A stretch of DNA of 15,322 bases from Planctomycetota bacterium (GTDB lineage: Bacteria > Planctomycetota > PUPC01 > DSUN01), in assembly GCA_016872875.1 (NCBI GenBank), contig VGYW01000191.1, positions 1 through 15,322 of the forward strand, in the 5' to 3' direction. Below, in pieces: positions 7,142 to 13,583 of this stretch. The notes under the pieces were generated by a model, which worked only from the letters and a program-made list of their open reading frames with translations, was not told the DNA's origin and searched no databases. A program made the position numbers and the translations under genes. Each line of letters begins with the position of its first letter. Positions within the stretch are counted from its first letter, which is position 1.

Positions 7142-7259
7142 GAAGGGGTACAATCCCCCTCCCACACAGAGGATCGACCCGCCGAGGCCGGCGCCGCCAC
7201 CACCACCCCCGCCACCTTCCCAGCCTCCACCGCGCCAACCAGTCAGGTCGGATAGGTAG
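7113..7259 (+). CDS. 48-residue proline-rich micro-protein, overlaps DUF6338-like gene
   Basis: Short gene read in the other frame across the end of the membrane-protein gene. Seen: AAGGAG (7098-7103) 9 bases before ATG 7113, a better ribosome site than most in the window. The protein is MSKLFQGMDKKGYNPPP at the start, then a proline-rich tail with eight prolines in a row; 18 of 48 residues are Pro, and there is no hydrophobic segment. I recall small proteins with a KGYQP-like motif next to DUF6338 genes, but cannot verify this here. The overlap suggests coupled translation and a joint role. The proline run would be expected to need EF-P for smooth translation. Function unknown; disordered linker or partner-binding tail is a guess. 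A chance frame is possible but unlikely given the ribosome site. Confidence 0.6.
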   Translation: MSKLFQGMDKKGYNPPPTQRIDPPRPAPPPPPPPPSQPPPRQPVRSDR

Positions 7260-7268
7260 AGATGCGGG

Positions 7269-7296
7269 GCAATGGCCCAGTTGCTTCTGCCATTGC
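7269..7296. terminator. Hairpin between convergent micro-protein gene and mnmG
   Basis: Perfect 8-bp arms GCAATGGC (7269-7276) and GCCATTGC (7289-7296) with a 12-base loop, placed in the 50-bp gap between two convergent stops. There is no T-tract on either strand, so it is only a candidate bidirectional terminator. Confidence 0.4.
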
Positions 7297-7309
7297 TGCC
7301 CGCGAGGCC

Positions 7310-9184
7310 CTACCCCCTGCGCCGGACGCGTTCGATGTGGACCATGAGGAGAGCGAGGTCGGCGGGGGAGACGCCGGCGATGCGGGAGGCCTGGCCGAGC
7401 GTGGCGGGGCGGAGAAGGGCGAGCTTGTCGCGCGACTCGGCACTGAGCTCCTTGATCGCCTGGTAGTCGAGGGCCTCGGGGATGGGACGGGTCTCCATGC
7501 GGCGAAGGCGCTGGACCTCAAGCTGCTGCCGGGCGATGTAGCCTTCGTACTTCACCTCGATCTCAACCTGCTCCTTGACCTGGCTGAGGGGACACAGGCC
7601 GGAGGCCTGTGCCACCCGGTCGGCGAGGTGGGGGTCGCGGGCCTCGATGTCGGCGAAGGCGATGCCTGGGCGACGCAGCCAGCGGAGGAGCGGCAGGCCC
7701 TCGTGGTGGCGACGGGCGATGTAGTCCAGGGTCTCTCGTATCGCCTGCTCCTTGGCCTGGAGGGCGTCCCAGAGCGCGTCGTCGCAGAGGCCAAGGCGGC
7801 GGGCCGTCGGCATCAGGCGGCGGTCAGCGTTGTCCTGGCGGAGCAACAAGCGATACTCGGCACGCGAGGTGAACATGCGATACGGCTCGCGGGGCGAGAG
7901 GGTCACAAGGTCGTCAATCAGGACGCCGATGTAGGCGTCGGAGCGTGCGAGGACGAAAGGCTCGCGGGACGCGGAGGTCCCGCCCACAAGGGCGGCGAGG
8001 GCGGCGTTGATGCCGGCCATGATGCCCTGGGCCGCCGCCTCCTCGTAGCCGGAGGTGCCGTTTATCTGCCCCGCGTGGAAGAGGCCGGGCACGCGGAGGG
8101 TTTCGAGCGACGGCTTGAGCTGGTAGGGCGGCACGAAGTCGTAGGCCACACCGTAGCCGTAGCGGACGATCTCCGCGCCCTCTAGGCCGCGGATGCTGCG
8201 GACCATCGCCACCTGGACCTCGGGGGGGAGGGTGTTGAAGAGGCCGTTGGCGTAGACCTCGTGCGTCCGCTCGCCCTCGGGCTCGAGGAAGAGCTGGTGG
8301 GAGGTCTTTTCGGGGAAGCGGACGACTTTGGCCTCGATGGAGGGGCAGTAGCGCGGGACGGCGCCCGCGGCCCGGCCCGACATCTCGGCGGAGCGGAGGG
8401 CGTTCGCTCGCACGATCTCGTGGGTCCGTTCGTTCGTGTGCGTGAGGTAGCAGGGGAGGCTGGGCCGCTGAATCGCCCGCGTGGAGAATGAGAAGGGCTG
8501 GGGCGGCTCGTCGCCGTATTGGGGCGTGAGGACGCTGTAGTCAATCGTGGCGCCGTGGAGGCGCGGCGGGGTGTTGGTGGTGAGGCGTCCGAGCTCGAAG
8601 CCGAGGGAGCGGAGGTCGTCCGAGATGCCGAGCGCGGGCGGCTCGCCCGCGCGGCCGGCCGGGACCTCCTGCTCGCCGAGGTGGACCATGCCGTTCAGGA
8701 AGGTGCCCGTGGTGAGGATGACGGCGCCGGCGCGGTGCTCGCAGCCCATCCTGTCGCGGACCCCGACGCAGCGGCCACCCTCGACGAGCAGCCCGCAGAC
8801 GTTCGCCTGGCGCAGCCACAGGCTCGGCTGCTCCTCGAGCATCAGCTTCATGGTCTGCGAATAGAGCCAGCGGTCGGCCTGGGCGCGTGGTGAGTGGACG
8901 GCTGGCCCGCGCCCGCGGTTGAGCATGCGGAACTGGATGCCCGTGAGGTCCGTCACGCGGGCCATCACGCCCCCGAGCGCGTCAATCTCCCTGACCAGTT
9001 GCCCCTTCGCCAGTCCCCCGATGGCCGGGTTGCACGACATCTTGGCGACGGTGTCGAGGTTGAGGGTCAGCAGCAGCGTCTTCGCGCCGAGGCGAGCCGC
9101 GGCCCAGGCCGCCTCGCACCCCGCGTGGCCCGCCCCGACCACCAGCACGTCGAACGTCTCTGGGCTACTCTGGCGCTTCTCCAT
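7310..9184 (-). CDS. mnmG: tRNA uridine-5-carboxymethylaminomethyl modification enzyme MnmG (GidA)
   Basis: 624 residues, a normal length. MnmG with MnmE adds the carboxymethylaminomethyl group to U34 of certain tRNAs, using FAD, a methylene-folate donor and glycine. Seen: the FAD-binding GAGHAGCEAA at residues 17-26, SCNPAIGG with Cys51 (equivalent to the conserved Cys47 of E. coli), RYCPSIEAKVVRF with the second conserved Cys, GQINGTSGYEEAAAQG, SRAEYRLLLRQDNAD, and the C-terminal VEIEVKYEGYI and TLGQASRIAGVSPADLALL. Between DPHLAD and VKEQVEIEVKY sits an extra stretch RVAQASGLCPLSQ made by a palindromic repeat (7590-7613). AGGAG lies 12 bases before the ATG. Upstream is the palindrome array starting 33 bp away; no promoter was found between the two. 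mnmE and rsmG are not in view. Confidence 0.96.
   Translation of the reverse strand: MEKRQSSPETFDVLVVGAGHAGCEAAWAAARLGAKTLLLTLNLDTVAKMSCNPAIGGLAKGQLVREIDALGGVMARVTDLTGIQFRMLNRGRGPAVHSPRAQADRWLYSQTMKLMLEEQPSLWLRQANVCGLLVEGGRCVGVRDRMGCEHRAGAVILTTGTFLNGMVHLGEQEVPAGRAGEPPALGISDDLRSLGFELGRLTTNTPPRLHGATIDYSVLTPQYGDEPPQPFSFSTRAIQRPSLPCYLTHTNERTHEIVRANALRSAEMSGRAAGAVPRYCPSIEAKVVRFPEKTSHQLFLEPEGERTHEVYANGLFNTLPPEVQVAMVRSIRGLEGAEIVRYGYGVAYDFVPPYQLKPSLETLRVPGLFHAGQINGTSGYEEAAAQGIMAGINAALAALVGGTSASREPFVLARSDAYIGVLIDDLVTLSPREPYRMFTSRAEYRLLLRQDNADRRLMPTARRLGLCDDALWDALQAKEQAIRETLDYIARRHHEGLPLLRWLRRPGIAFADIEARDPHLADRVAQASGLCPLSQVKEQVEIEVKYEGYIARQQLEVQRLRRMETRPIPEALDYQAIKELSAESRDKLALLRPATLGQASRIAGVSPADLALLMVHIERVRRRG
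7590..7613. repeat. REP-like palindrome translated in frame inside mnmG
   Basis: Plus strand GACACAGGCC GGA GGCCTGTGCC with one mismatch outside the 7-bp core stem. Read on the minus strand it encodes VAQASGLCP. The same element with a changed but still paired stem base is in the GT39 gene at 11734-11756. The insertion lies in a linker before a conserved C-terminal motif, where MnmG can tolerate length change. Confidence 0.75.
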
Positions 9185-9217
9185 TTCCGAACGTATCTCC
9201 TGCTATGGGCGGGAGCT

Positions 9218-9889
9218 TCGCGCTTTCGCGCGAAAGCGCGACGGTCCTGTGCCTCACCAATAGGCCCCGCTTGCGGGAGGACGTGGCAACACGCCGTGCG
9301 CGCGCCGCGCGCTCCCGGCCCGATTGTCGCGCTTTCGCGCGAAAGTGCGACGGTCCTTCACCTCCCCAAGAGCCCCCATCTGGAGGGCGAGGGGGCACAC
9401 GATGCGCGCGGCGCGCTCCCGGCCCGATTGTCGCGCTTTCGCGCGAAAGCGCGACGGTCCTTCACCTCCCCAAGAGCCCCCCATCTGGAGGGCGAGGGGG
9501 CACACGATGCGCGCGGCGCGCTCCCGGCCCGATTGTCGCGCTTTCGCGCGAAAGCGCGACGGTCCTGTGCCTCACCAATAGGCCCCGCTTGCGGGAGGGC
9601 GTGGCAACACGCGGTGCGCGCGCCGCGCGCTCCCGGCCCGATTGTCGCGCTTTCGCGCGAAAGCGCGACGGTCCTGTGCCTCACCAATAGGCCCCGCTTG
9701 CGGGAGGGCGTGGCAACGCGCCGTGCGCGCGCCGCGCGCTCCCGGCCCGATTGTCGCGCTTTCGCGCGAAAGCGCGACGGTCCTGCGCCTGCCCCAGAGT
9801 CCCCGCTTGGGGGGGAGGCGTGGCGACGCGCGGCGCGCGCCGCGCGCTCCCGGCCCGATTGTCGCGCTTTCGCGCGAAAGCGCGACAAT
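9218..9889. repeat. Tandem array of seven 24-bp palindromes at 104-109-bp period
   Basis: Seen: half-site TCGCGCTTTCGC followed by its reverse complement at 9218-9241, 9327-9350 (one substitution), 9431-9454, 9536-9559, 9645-9668, 9754-9777 and 9862-9885. The last copy extends to a 32-bp perfect palindrome (9858-9889). The intervals are 109, 104, 105, 109, 109 and 108 bp. The DNA between copies is also repeated, in three versions in the order A-B-B-A-A-C. All of these start CGGTCCT after the palindrome and end with GCTCCCGGCCCGATTG. Units are not multiples of three, which argues against coding, although all frames stay open because of the composition. The array fills the space upstream of mnmG. 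Function unknown: protein-binding sites, cruciform DNA or a self-expanding REP-like repeat are all possible. Confidence 0.95.
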
Positions 9890-10098
9890 GGTGCGGCTCG
9901 CCAAGTGGTCCCTGCCACGAGGAACACGCCCAAGCAGGGCTGAGCGTGCCGGAGCCACACGTGACACAGGCGACGGTCGTGGCGCCGGCTTCAGCCTGTG
10001 CTGTGGGCGGGGCACGCGTCGTCTCCCCCCCCGCTGGCGGGAGGGTCGAGGCGGGGGCCGCGGCCCGCCCCCCTCTATCCACCCCGTTCACGGGGGGG
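9890..10098. other. Gene-free GC-rich spacer with several hairpins
   Basis: No credible gene. Contains a GTGG/CCAC hairpin (9905-9918) at the place where the array units carry one, a split and degenerate relative of the ACAGGC...GCCTGT repeat (about 9962-10002), a CCCGC-TG-GCGGG hairpin near 10030, a GGCGGGGGCC/GGCCCGCCCC fold, and CCCCGT-TC-ACGGGG (10082-10095). Confidence 0.55.
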
Positions 10099-10118
10099 AA
10101 GAAACGGCCTGAAGGCCG
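10099..10118 (-). terminator. Probable intrinsic terminator of the SAM hydroxide adenosyltransferase gene
   Basis: On the minus strand, just after the TAG stop: stem CGGCCT-TC-AGGCCG (10118-10105) followed by TTTCTT. The GC stem plus T-rich tail fits rho-independent termination, though the T-run is short. The sequence also resembles a dispersed palindromic repeat. Confidence 0.5.
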
Positions 10119-10120
10119 CA

Positions 10121-10951
10121 CTACAAACCGGGCCTCTCCGCAACAGAAGGCGCCTGGCGCGCCACGCGCACGGGCGTGCCGCGGCCGGCGCCGAGGAGGT
10201 CGGCGGCGGAGCGGCGGTTGGCGGAGACCTCGAGGAGCCCCGAGCTGCCCACGACGGCGAGGAGCCAGCCAACCGGCACCTCGGCGTAGGTGCCGCGAAC
10301 CCCCTCGATCCTCGTGTCGGCGAGCTCCACCCGCACCAGGGCGCCCCCAGTCGGGTCGAGCGCCTCGATGTCCTTCCGCGAGATGTTTGTGACCAGGTTG
10401 CCGAAGCGGTCGGCGTGGATGATGGTGCCTTCGAGAGCGTTGTCGGCCACGCGGCGCGGGCCGGCGCCCTCGAGCTGCACGGGGTCGCTGACCTGCCGGC
10501 CCGTCTCGCCGAGGTCAACCCCCAGCGTGAGATGCGCGGCAACGGGCGCGAGAACGTCACGGCCGTGGAACGTCAGGCTGACCGGGTGGCGGAAGTAGGC
10601 AGCGTTGGTGACGCTGATGAGACGCTTCGGGGGGCATTGGGCGAGGGCGATGGTCAGCAGGCCGTTGTCGGGGGCAATCAGGAACTGGTCTCGGACTTCG
10701 GCCGCGAGGATGCGCCGCTCGCTCCCCACGCCGGGGTCAACCACCGCCACGTGGACCGTGCCGGGCGGGAAGTATGGGAACGCCCAGGCGAGGAGGTAGG
10801 CGGCGGCCGCCACGTCGTGGGGCGGGACCTCGTGCGAGATGTCCACGAGCGTGGCCTCGGGGTTGACGCAGAGCGCCGCGCCCTTCATGGCCGCGACGTA
10901 GGCGTCGGTCGTCCCGAAGTCGGTCAGAAACGTTATGCAGCCTCGGCTCAT
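10121..10951 (-). CDS. SAM hydroxide adenosyltransferase (DUF62 family)
   Basis: 276 residues. The family hydrolyses S-adenosylmethionine to adenosine and methionine; relatives are the fluorinase and chlorinase. Seen: TDFGTTDAYVAAMKG near the N-terminus (Asp11), HVAVVDPGVGSERR with Asp72 and Arg79, PDNG at 94-97, and LTFHGRD with His129. The Asp-Arg-His set matches the triad that activates water in this group, which favours the hydrolase over the halogenating enzymes. A second domain (HADRFGNLVTNI, then SSGLLEVSANRRSAADLLG) completes the normal architecture. The ATG has GGAGG six bases upstream; that site overlaps the end of the GT39 gene, whose TAG stop lies three bases before the ATG. Translation of the two is therefore likely coupled. 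No membrane segment. Confidence 0.93.
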   Translation of the reverse strand: MSRGCITFLTDFGTTDAYVAAMKGAALCVNPEATLVDISHEVPPHDVAAAAYLLAWAFPYFPPGTVHVAVVDPGVGSERRILAAEVRDQFLIAPDNGLLTIALAQCPPKRLISVTNAAYFRHPVSLTFHGRDVLAPVAAHLTLGVDLGETGRQVSDPVQLEGAGPRRVADNALEGTIIHADRFGNLVTNISRKDIEALDPTGGALVRVELADTRIEGVRGTYAEVPVGWLLAVVGSSGLLEVSANRRSAADLLGAGRGTPVRVARQAPSVAERPGL

Positions 10952-10954
10952 GGC

Positions 10955-13084
10955 CTACCTCCACGCCGGCTGGCCTGTATTGTTTACCATCCCGTGGAGC
11001 CCGGAACGTAACACGCCACCCCTTGTCATGCTGAGCCTGTCGAAGCACCTTTCAGGGGAGCAGACCCACGCAAAGGAGCGTGCTCTCTTACGTTGGTCCG
11101 CTCCGTTGAAAGGTCCCTCGACTTTGCTTCGCTCCGCTCGGAATGACAAGGTTCTCTTCGCGGTCCAAGGCCGGGGTGGTGGGAGATGCGAGCTCGCGAT
11201 GGCATTGCCCACCCGCCGCTGGAGAACGTAGATGTCAGGACACACGTATTGCATGTCCTCCGGAAGCGCCGCCAGGTCCGAGCACGGGAGCGGGCGTGGG
11301 AGGTAGAAGCGATGGATGCGGTAGCTGCCGCTGGCCAGGAGGGTCCGCCAGAAGCGCGCCCTTTCGCCCACCGCGTCTTCTTCCATCGCACCGATCTGGA
11401 GGCTGCTGGTCACGAAGTAGTCGTGCGGCAGCTTCAGGAGGCGCAGGGGGTCGTAGGGAGCGCCAAACTCGGCCAGGACCAGGAGGCGCGTGTGTTCCTG
11501 CGGGTTCTTCGGGAGACGGCCCTCGGCGTCGAGGGGCGGCATGTCGTACTGCCAGGGCCACTCGGCCACCGCGACCACGGCATCGGCGGGCACGTTGGCG
11601 GCAAGCCACTCGCCGGCCAGGGTGCGGATGTTCTCCAGGGCGTAGAGCCGGTGCCAGGCGTAGCTCACGGCCGCCGCCGGCCCGAGGATGGCGAGAAGTG
11701 CCACGGCGGCCACGGCCGCCCGCACTGTGCTGTGACACAGGCGGGACGCCTGTGCCACCATTCCTGTGAGGAGGTTCCAGGTGCCAATCAGGCCGCGGGC
11801 GGCCAGGAGGGCCAGGCAGGGGAGCAGGCCGACGTAGTAGCGGGAGTACCAACGGCCGTCCACCCCGACCACCACTGCCCAGACGAAGAGCCAGGCGAGG
11901 AGGAGCCAGTCGTCGTCGCGCCGCCGGACGAGCGCCCAGACGATGCCGACGGCCACTGCGGCGGCCAGGGGCCAGGTGACGAGCGCCGGCAGCATCGCGG
12001 GGAGATGGGTCGCCCAGCCGAGCGAGGCGAGCCGTGCCAGCAGCCCGCCCGACACGTGGCCCGTCTCGGCCCGGAAGTGGGCGATGAACTGGTCGGCCCG
12101 AAGGAGATGATAGGGGCTGGTGAGGCCGAAGACGGCGATCATCATGATCAGCGAGACGCCGACGCCGGCGGCGGCCTCGCGCGGCGTGTCGTCCTCGCGC
12201 CGCACTCGCAGGAGAGCGGTCAGCGGGATGAGCGCCCAGAGGACCACAGCGAAGTATTGAAAGGCCCCGCAGAGGCCGGCCGCGGCGCCCGCGATGTCGT
12301 ACCAGCGAGCCGTACCCGTGGCGTTGAGCTTGCGGCAGGCCATGAAGAAAAGCACCGCGGCGAGGGCCATGAAGGTGTCGCGGGTGAGGTTGTGAGCGTG
12401 GATGCCGAAGGCGGGCATTGCCGCGAGCAGCCCCATCGCCAGGATGCCCGTCCATCGTGTGGGCGGGGCCTCCGTGCCCCGCGAGGCGACGCGCCAGACG
12501 AGGAGCAAGGCCGCAGCCGCGGCGAGGAGCGAGAGGGCGCGGCCCACGAGGTAGAGTCGCCCCATCTCGTCGGGATTGTCGTAGTAGAAAGCCACGTCGC
12601 GCTTGACCTGCACCAGGCCCAGGAGCGCGCACAGCCCCTCAACTGCGCCCACAAGGTAGGTGTGGAGCGAGGGGTAGATGTAGCTCTTCGGGTCGAAGTC
12701 CAGAAGGCCCGGCCGCATGTCGGCCAGGCTCTTGAAGACCTGGTACTCGTCGGGGTGGTATGAGCGGATGGGGTTGAAGATGTCGCGTCGGCGGCGGACC
12801 CTCTCCCATTGGGCGAGGCTGAGCCCCGCGGGCGGCTTCGGCTCGACCCCGTGGGAGGGTCGTGCCTCCCACAGGCCGCCGCCGGCGAGCGCCTCGGGGA
12901 GGCGCTCCTTGAGCTTGGCCGCCCCCTCCAGGCGCGCCCGCCGTTCGTTCGGCACCCCCCAGCCCAGGCCCCAGAGCACGAGCCCGCAGAAGGCGGTCAC
13001 GATCGCCGCGCCCACGGACCACTGGGCCCACGCCTGGCCGTGGTCGCCGCCCCTGGCTTGCGGAACCGCTACTGGGTCTGGCAC
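10955..13084 (-). CDS. Glycosyltransferase family 39-like membrane protein
   Basis: 709 residues from GTG at 13084. GT-C enzymes of this kind move a sugar from a polyprenyl-phosphate donor on the outer face of the inner membrane. Seen: a first membrane helix (about residues 23-43), an acidic first-loop motif YHPDEY (109-114) in the expected place, then about ten hydrophobic stretches and a soluble C-terminal part with DAVVAVAEWPWQYD. The start is chosen because the GTG follows the upstream stop by four bases and GGAAG stands seven bases ahead; a longer frame from 13186 would run deep into the upstream gene. Oddities: palindromic repeats are read in frame at 12851-12872, 12799-12818, 11734-11756 and 11021-11151. 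The last of these supplies most of a tail after DIYVLQRR that looks unlike family members. Acceptor unknown. Confidence 0.85.
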   Translation of the reverse strand: MPDPVAVPQARGGDHGQAWAQWSVGAAIVTAFCGLVLWGLGWGVPNERRARLEGAAKLKERLPEALAGGGLWEARPSHGVEPKPPAGLSLAQWERVRRRRDIFNPIRSYHPDEYQVFKSLADMRPGLLDFDPKSYIYPSLHTYLVGAVEGLCALLGLVQVKRDVAFYYDNPDEMGRLYLVGRALSLLAAAAALLLVWRVASRGTEAPPTRWTGILAMGLLAAMPAFGIHAHNLTRDTFMALAAVLFFMACRKLNATGTARWYDIAGAAAGLCGAFQYFAVVLWALIPLTALLRVRREDDTPREAAAGVGVSLIMMIAVFGLTSPYHLLRADQFIAHFRAETGHVSGGLLARLASLGWATHLPAMLPALVTWPLAAAVAVGIVWALVRRRDDDWLLLAWLFVWAVVVGVDGRWYSRYYVGLLPCLALLAARGLIGTWNLLTGMVAQASRLCHSTVRAAVAAVALLAILGPAAAVSYAWHRLYALENIRTLAGEWLAANVPADAVVAVAEWPWQYDMPPLDAEGRLPKNPQEHTRLLVLAEFGAPYDPLRLLKLPHDYFVTSSLQIGAMEEDAVGERARFWRTLLASGSYRIHRFYLPRPLPCSDLAALPEDMQYVCPDIYVLQRRVGNAIASSHLPPPRPWTAKRTLSFRAERSKVEGPFNGADQRKRARSFAWVCSPERCFDRLSMTRGGVLRSGLHGMVNNTGQPAWR
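11021..11151. repeat. 131-bp palindromic repeat forming the 3' end of the GT39 frame
   Basis: Ends are perfect inverted 9-mers, CCTTGTCAT (11021-11029) and ATGACAAGG (11143-11151), with an inner perfect pair ACCTTTCA (11047-11054) and TGAAAGGT (11107-11114). On the minus strand it encodes peptides such as SFRAERSKVEG and CFDRLSMTR, which recur as products of a dispersed repeat in many genomes (recall). It probably replaced or extended the original end of the gene. Confidence 0.75.
11734..11756. repeat. REP-like palindrome translated in frame inside the GT39 gene
   Basis: GACACAGGCG GGA CGCCTGTGCC, same design as the element in mnmG. The innermost stem pair is swapped (C-G to G-C), the loop GGA and the single outer mismatch are kept. 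On the minus strand it encodes VAQASRLCHS, in a loop just before a membrane helix. Confidence 0.75.
12799..12818. repeat. Hairpin repeat in the N-terminal loop of the GT39 gene
   Basis: CCTCTCCC-ATT-GGGCGAGG, an 8-bp stem with one mismatch. On the minus strand it encodes LSLAQWERVRR, a peptide type I know from dispersed GC-rich repeats. It lies just before the conserved YHPDEY motif. Confidence 0.55.
12851..12872. repeat. Second hairpin repeat in the N-terminal loop of the GT39 gene
   Basis: Perfect 8-bp stem GTGGGAGG / CCTCCCAC with a six-base loop. It encodes LWEARPSHG on the minus strand, 32 bp from the previous hairpin. Together the two account for much of the extra loop between the first helix and YHPDEY. 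Confidence 0.55.
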
Positions 13085-13088
13085 CTCA

Positions 13089-13331
13089 TCACTTCCACAT
13101 CTCGGGGTCAACTGAGTCCATCGCCCGCACGGCTTCGTCGAAGGCGGGGTCGTCCACCCATGTCCCGGCCAGATCGTCGAGGTCATGATGCGTGGCCTGG
13201 TCTTCGGCCAAGCCGAGGCCGCGCGCCAAGGCGTCCAGAGCCGCCTGGTTCCGGCTCAGGCCATCCTCTTTCGCCTTGCGGCGGACTGCGTTGTCAAGCC
13301 GCTTGGGTATGCCGCGGAGTGTGTACTGCAA
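13089..13331 (-). CDS. Ribbon-helix-helix antitoxin-like protein, no toxin partner
   Basis: 80 residues from TTG at 13329-13331. Seen: an N-terminal MQYTLRGIPKRLDNAVRRK strand-helix, then GLSRNQAALDALARGLGL, the layout of a ribbon-helix-helix DNA-binding fold (about residues 1-41). An acidic tail HHDLDDLAGTWVDDPAFDEA...DPEMW follows. I know this tail from small antitoxin-like proteins usually encoded before a PIN-domain toxin. The start is chosen because AAAGGAG (plus 13338-13344) lies six bases ahead and because the upstream ATG at 13361 would fall before the predicted transcription start. No PIN or other toxin follows; the next gene, four bases on, is the glycosyltransferase. It may have lost its toxin or act as a plain repressor, perhaps of its own operon (inference). 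Confidence 0.75.
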   Translation of the reverse strand: MQYTLRGIPKRLDNAVRRKAKEDGLSRNQAALDALARGLGLAEDQATHHDLDDLAGTWVDDPAFDEAVRAMDSVDPEMWK

Positions 13332-13354
13332 GGGTGGCTCCTTTCCCCGCATCC

Positions 13355-13383
13355 ATTGCATGCGCCGAATGCAGGCAAGTCAA
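13355..13383 (-). promoter_or_regulatory. Sigma-70-type promoter of the RHH-GT39-DUF62 operon
   Basis: On the minus strand: TTGACT (13383-13378), a 17-bp spacer, TGCAAT (13360-13355). The expected transcription start near 13348 leaves a leader of about 17 bases to the TTG start, with AAAGGAG inside it. ATGCAATGGATGC around the -10 is a possible operator half, but no clear palindrome was found. Confidence 0.6.
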
Positions 13384-13583
13384 GCTCTGTCGCGCGCTGG
13401 CCGTTGGACGCGGGTTCCGGCCGCAAGCGGGGCATGGCTGGCGCGCATGGGGAAACGGCCGGCAAAGGACTTATGGCGATGGGGCCGAGCGCAAGCACAG
13501 TGGCGGCAAGGGCTTGCGGATTTTACAGTTCTTTACAATTCCCGGGCCGCACAAAACGGGGGGGCTGCGCATTGTACAAGGGT
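13384..13583. other. Gene-free spacer
   Basis: About 200 bp between the operon promoter and a strong hairpin. Nothing recognisable as a gene on either strand. It contains a locally AT-richer patch near 13518-13540 (TTTTACAGTTCTTTACAATT) and otherwise no clear repeat. Confidence 0.5.

Noticed and set aside
9218..9889. CRISPR array
   Set aside because: The regular repeats are perfect palindromes, but the DNA between them is itself repeated in three versions, so there are no unique spacers; no cas gene is present.
8894..9943. 349-residue open frame across the start of mnmG and the array
   Set aside because: It overlaps mnmG in antisense and then translates the repeats into SRFRAKARRS-type peptides; unit lengths are not multiples of three, so open frames reflect composition only.
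9185..10120. Replication origin next to mnmG (gidA)
   Set aside because: mnmG is often near oriC, and iteron-like repeats are here, but no DnaA-box-like TTATCCACA sites or AT-rich unwinding region were seen, and rsmG, parA and dnaA are absent.
10121..10951. Fluorinase or chlorinase
   Set aside because: The Asp72-Arg79-His129 set fits the water-activating hydroxide adenosyltransferases, and no halogen-metabolism genes are nearby.
11186..12763. 525-residue open frame on the plus strand
   Set aside because: Antisense shadow of the GT39 gene; low-complexity residues, no ribosome site and no recognisable domain.
10955..13084. ArnT (lipid A aminoarabinose transferase)
   Set aside because: Only the general GT-C features (many helices, HPDE motif) are visible; no arn genes are near, so a specific name is not supported.
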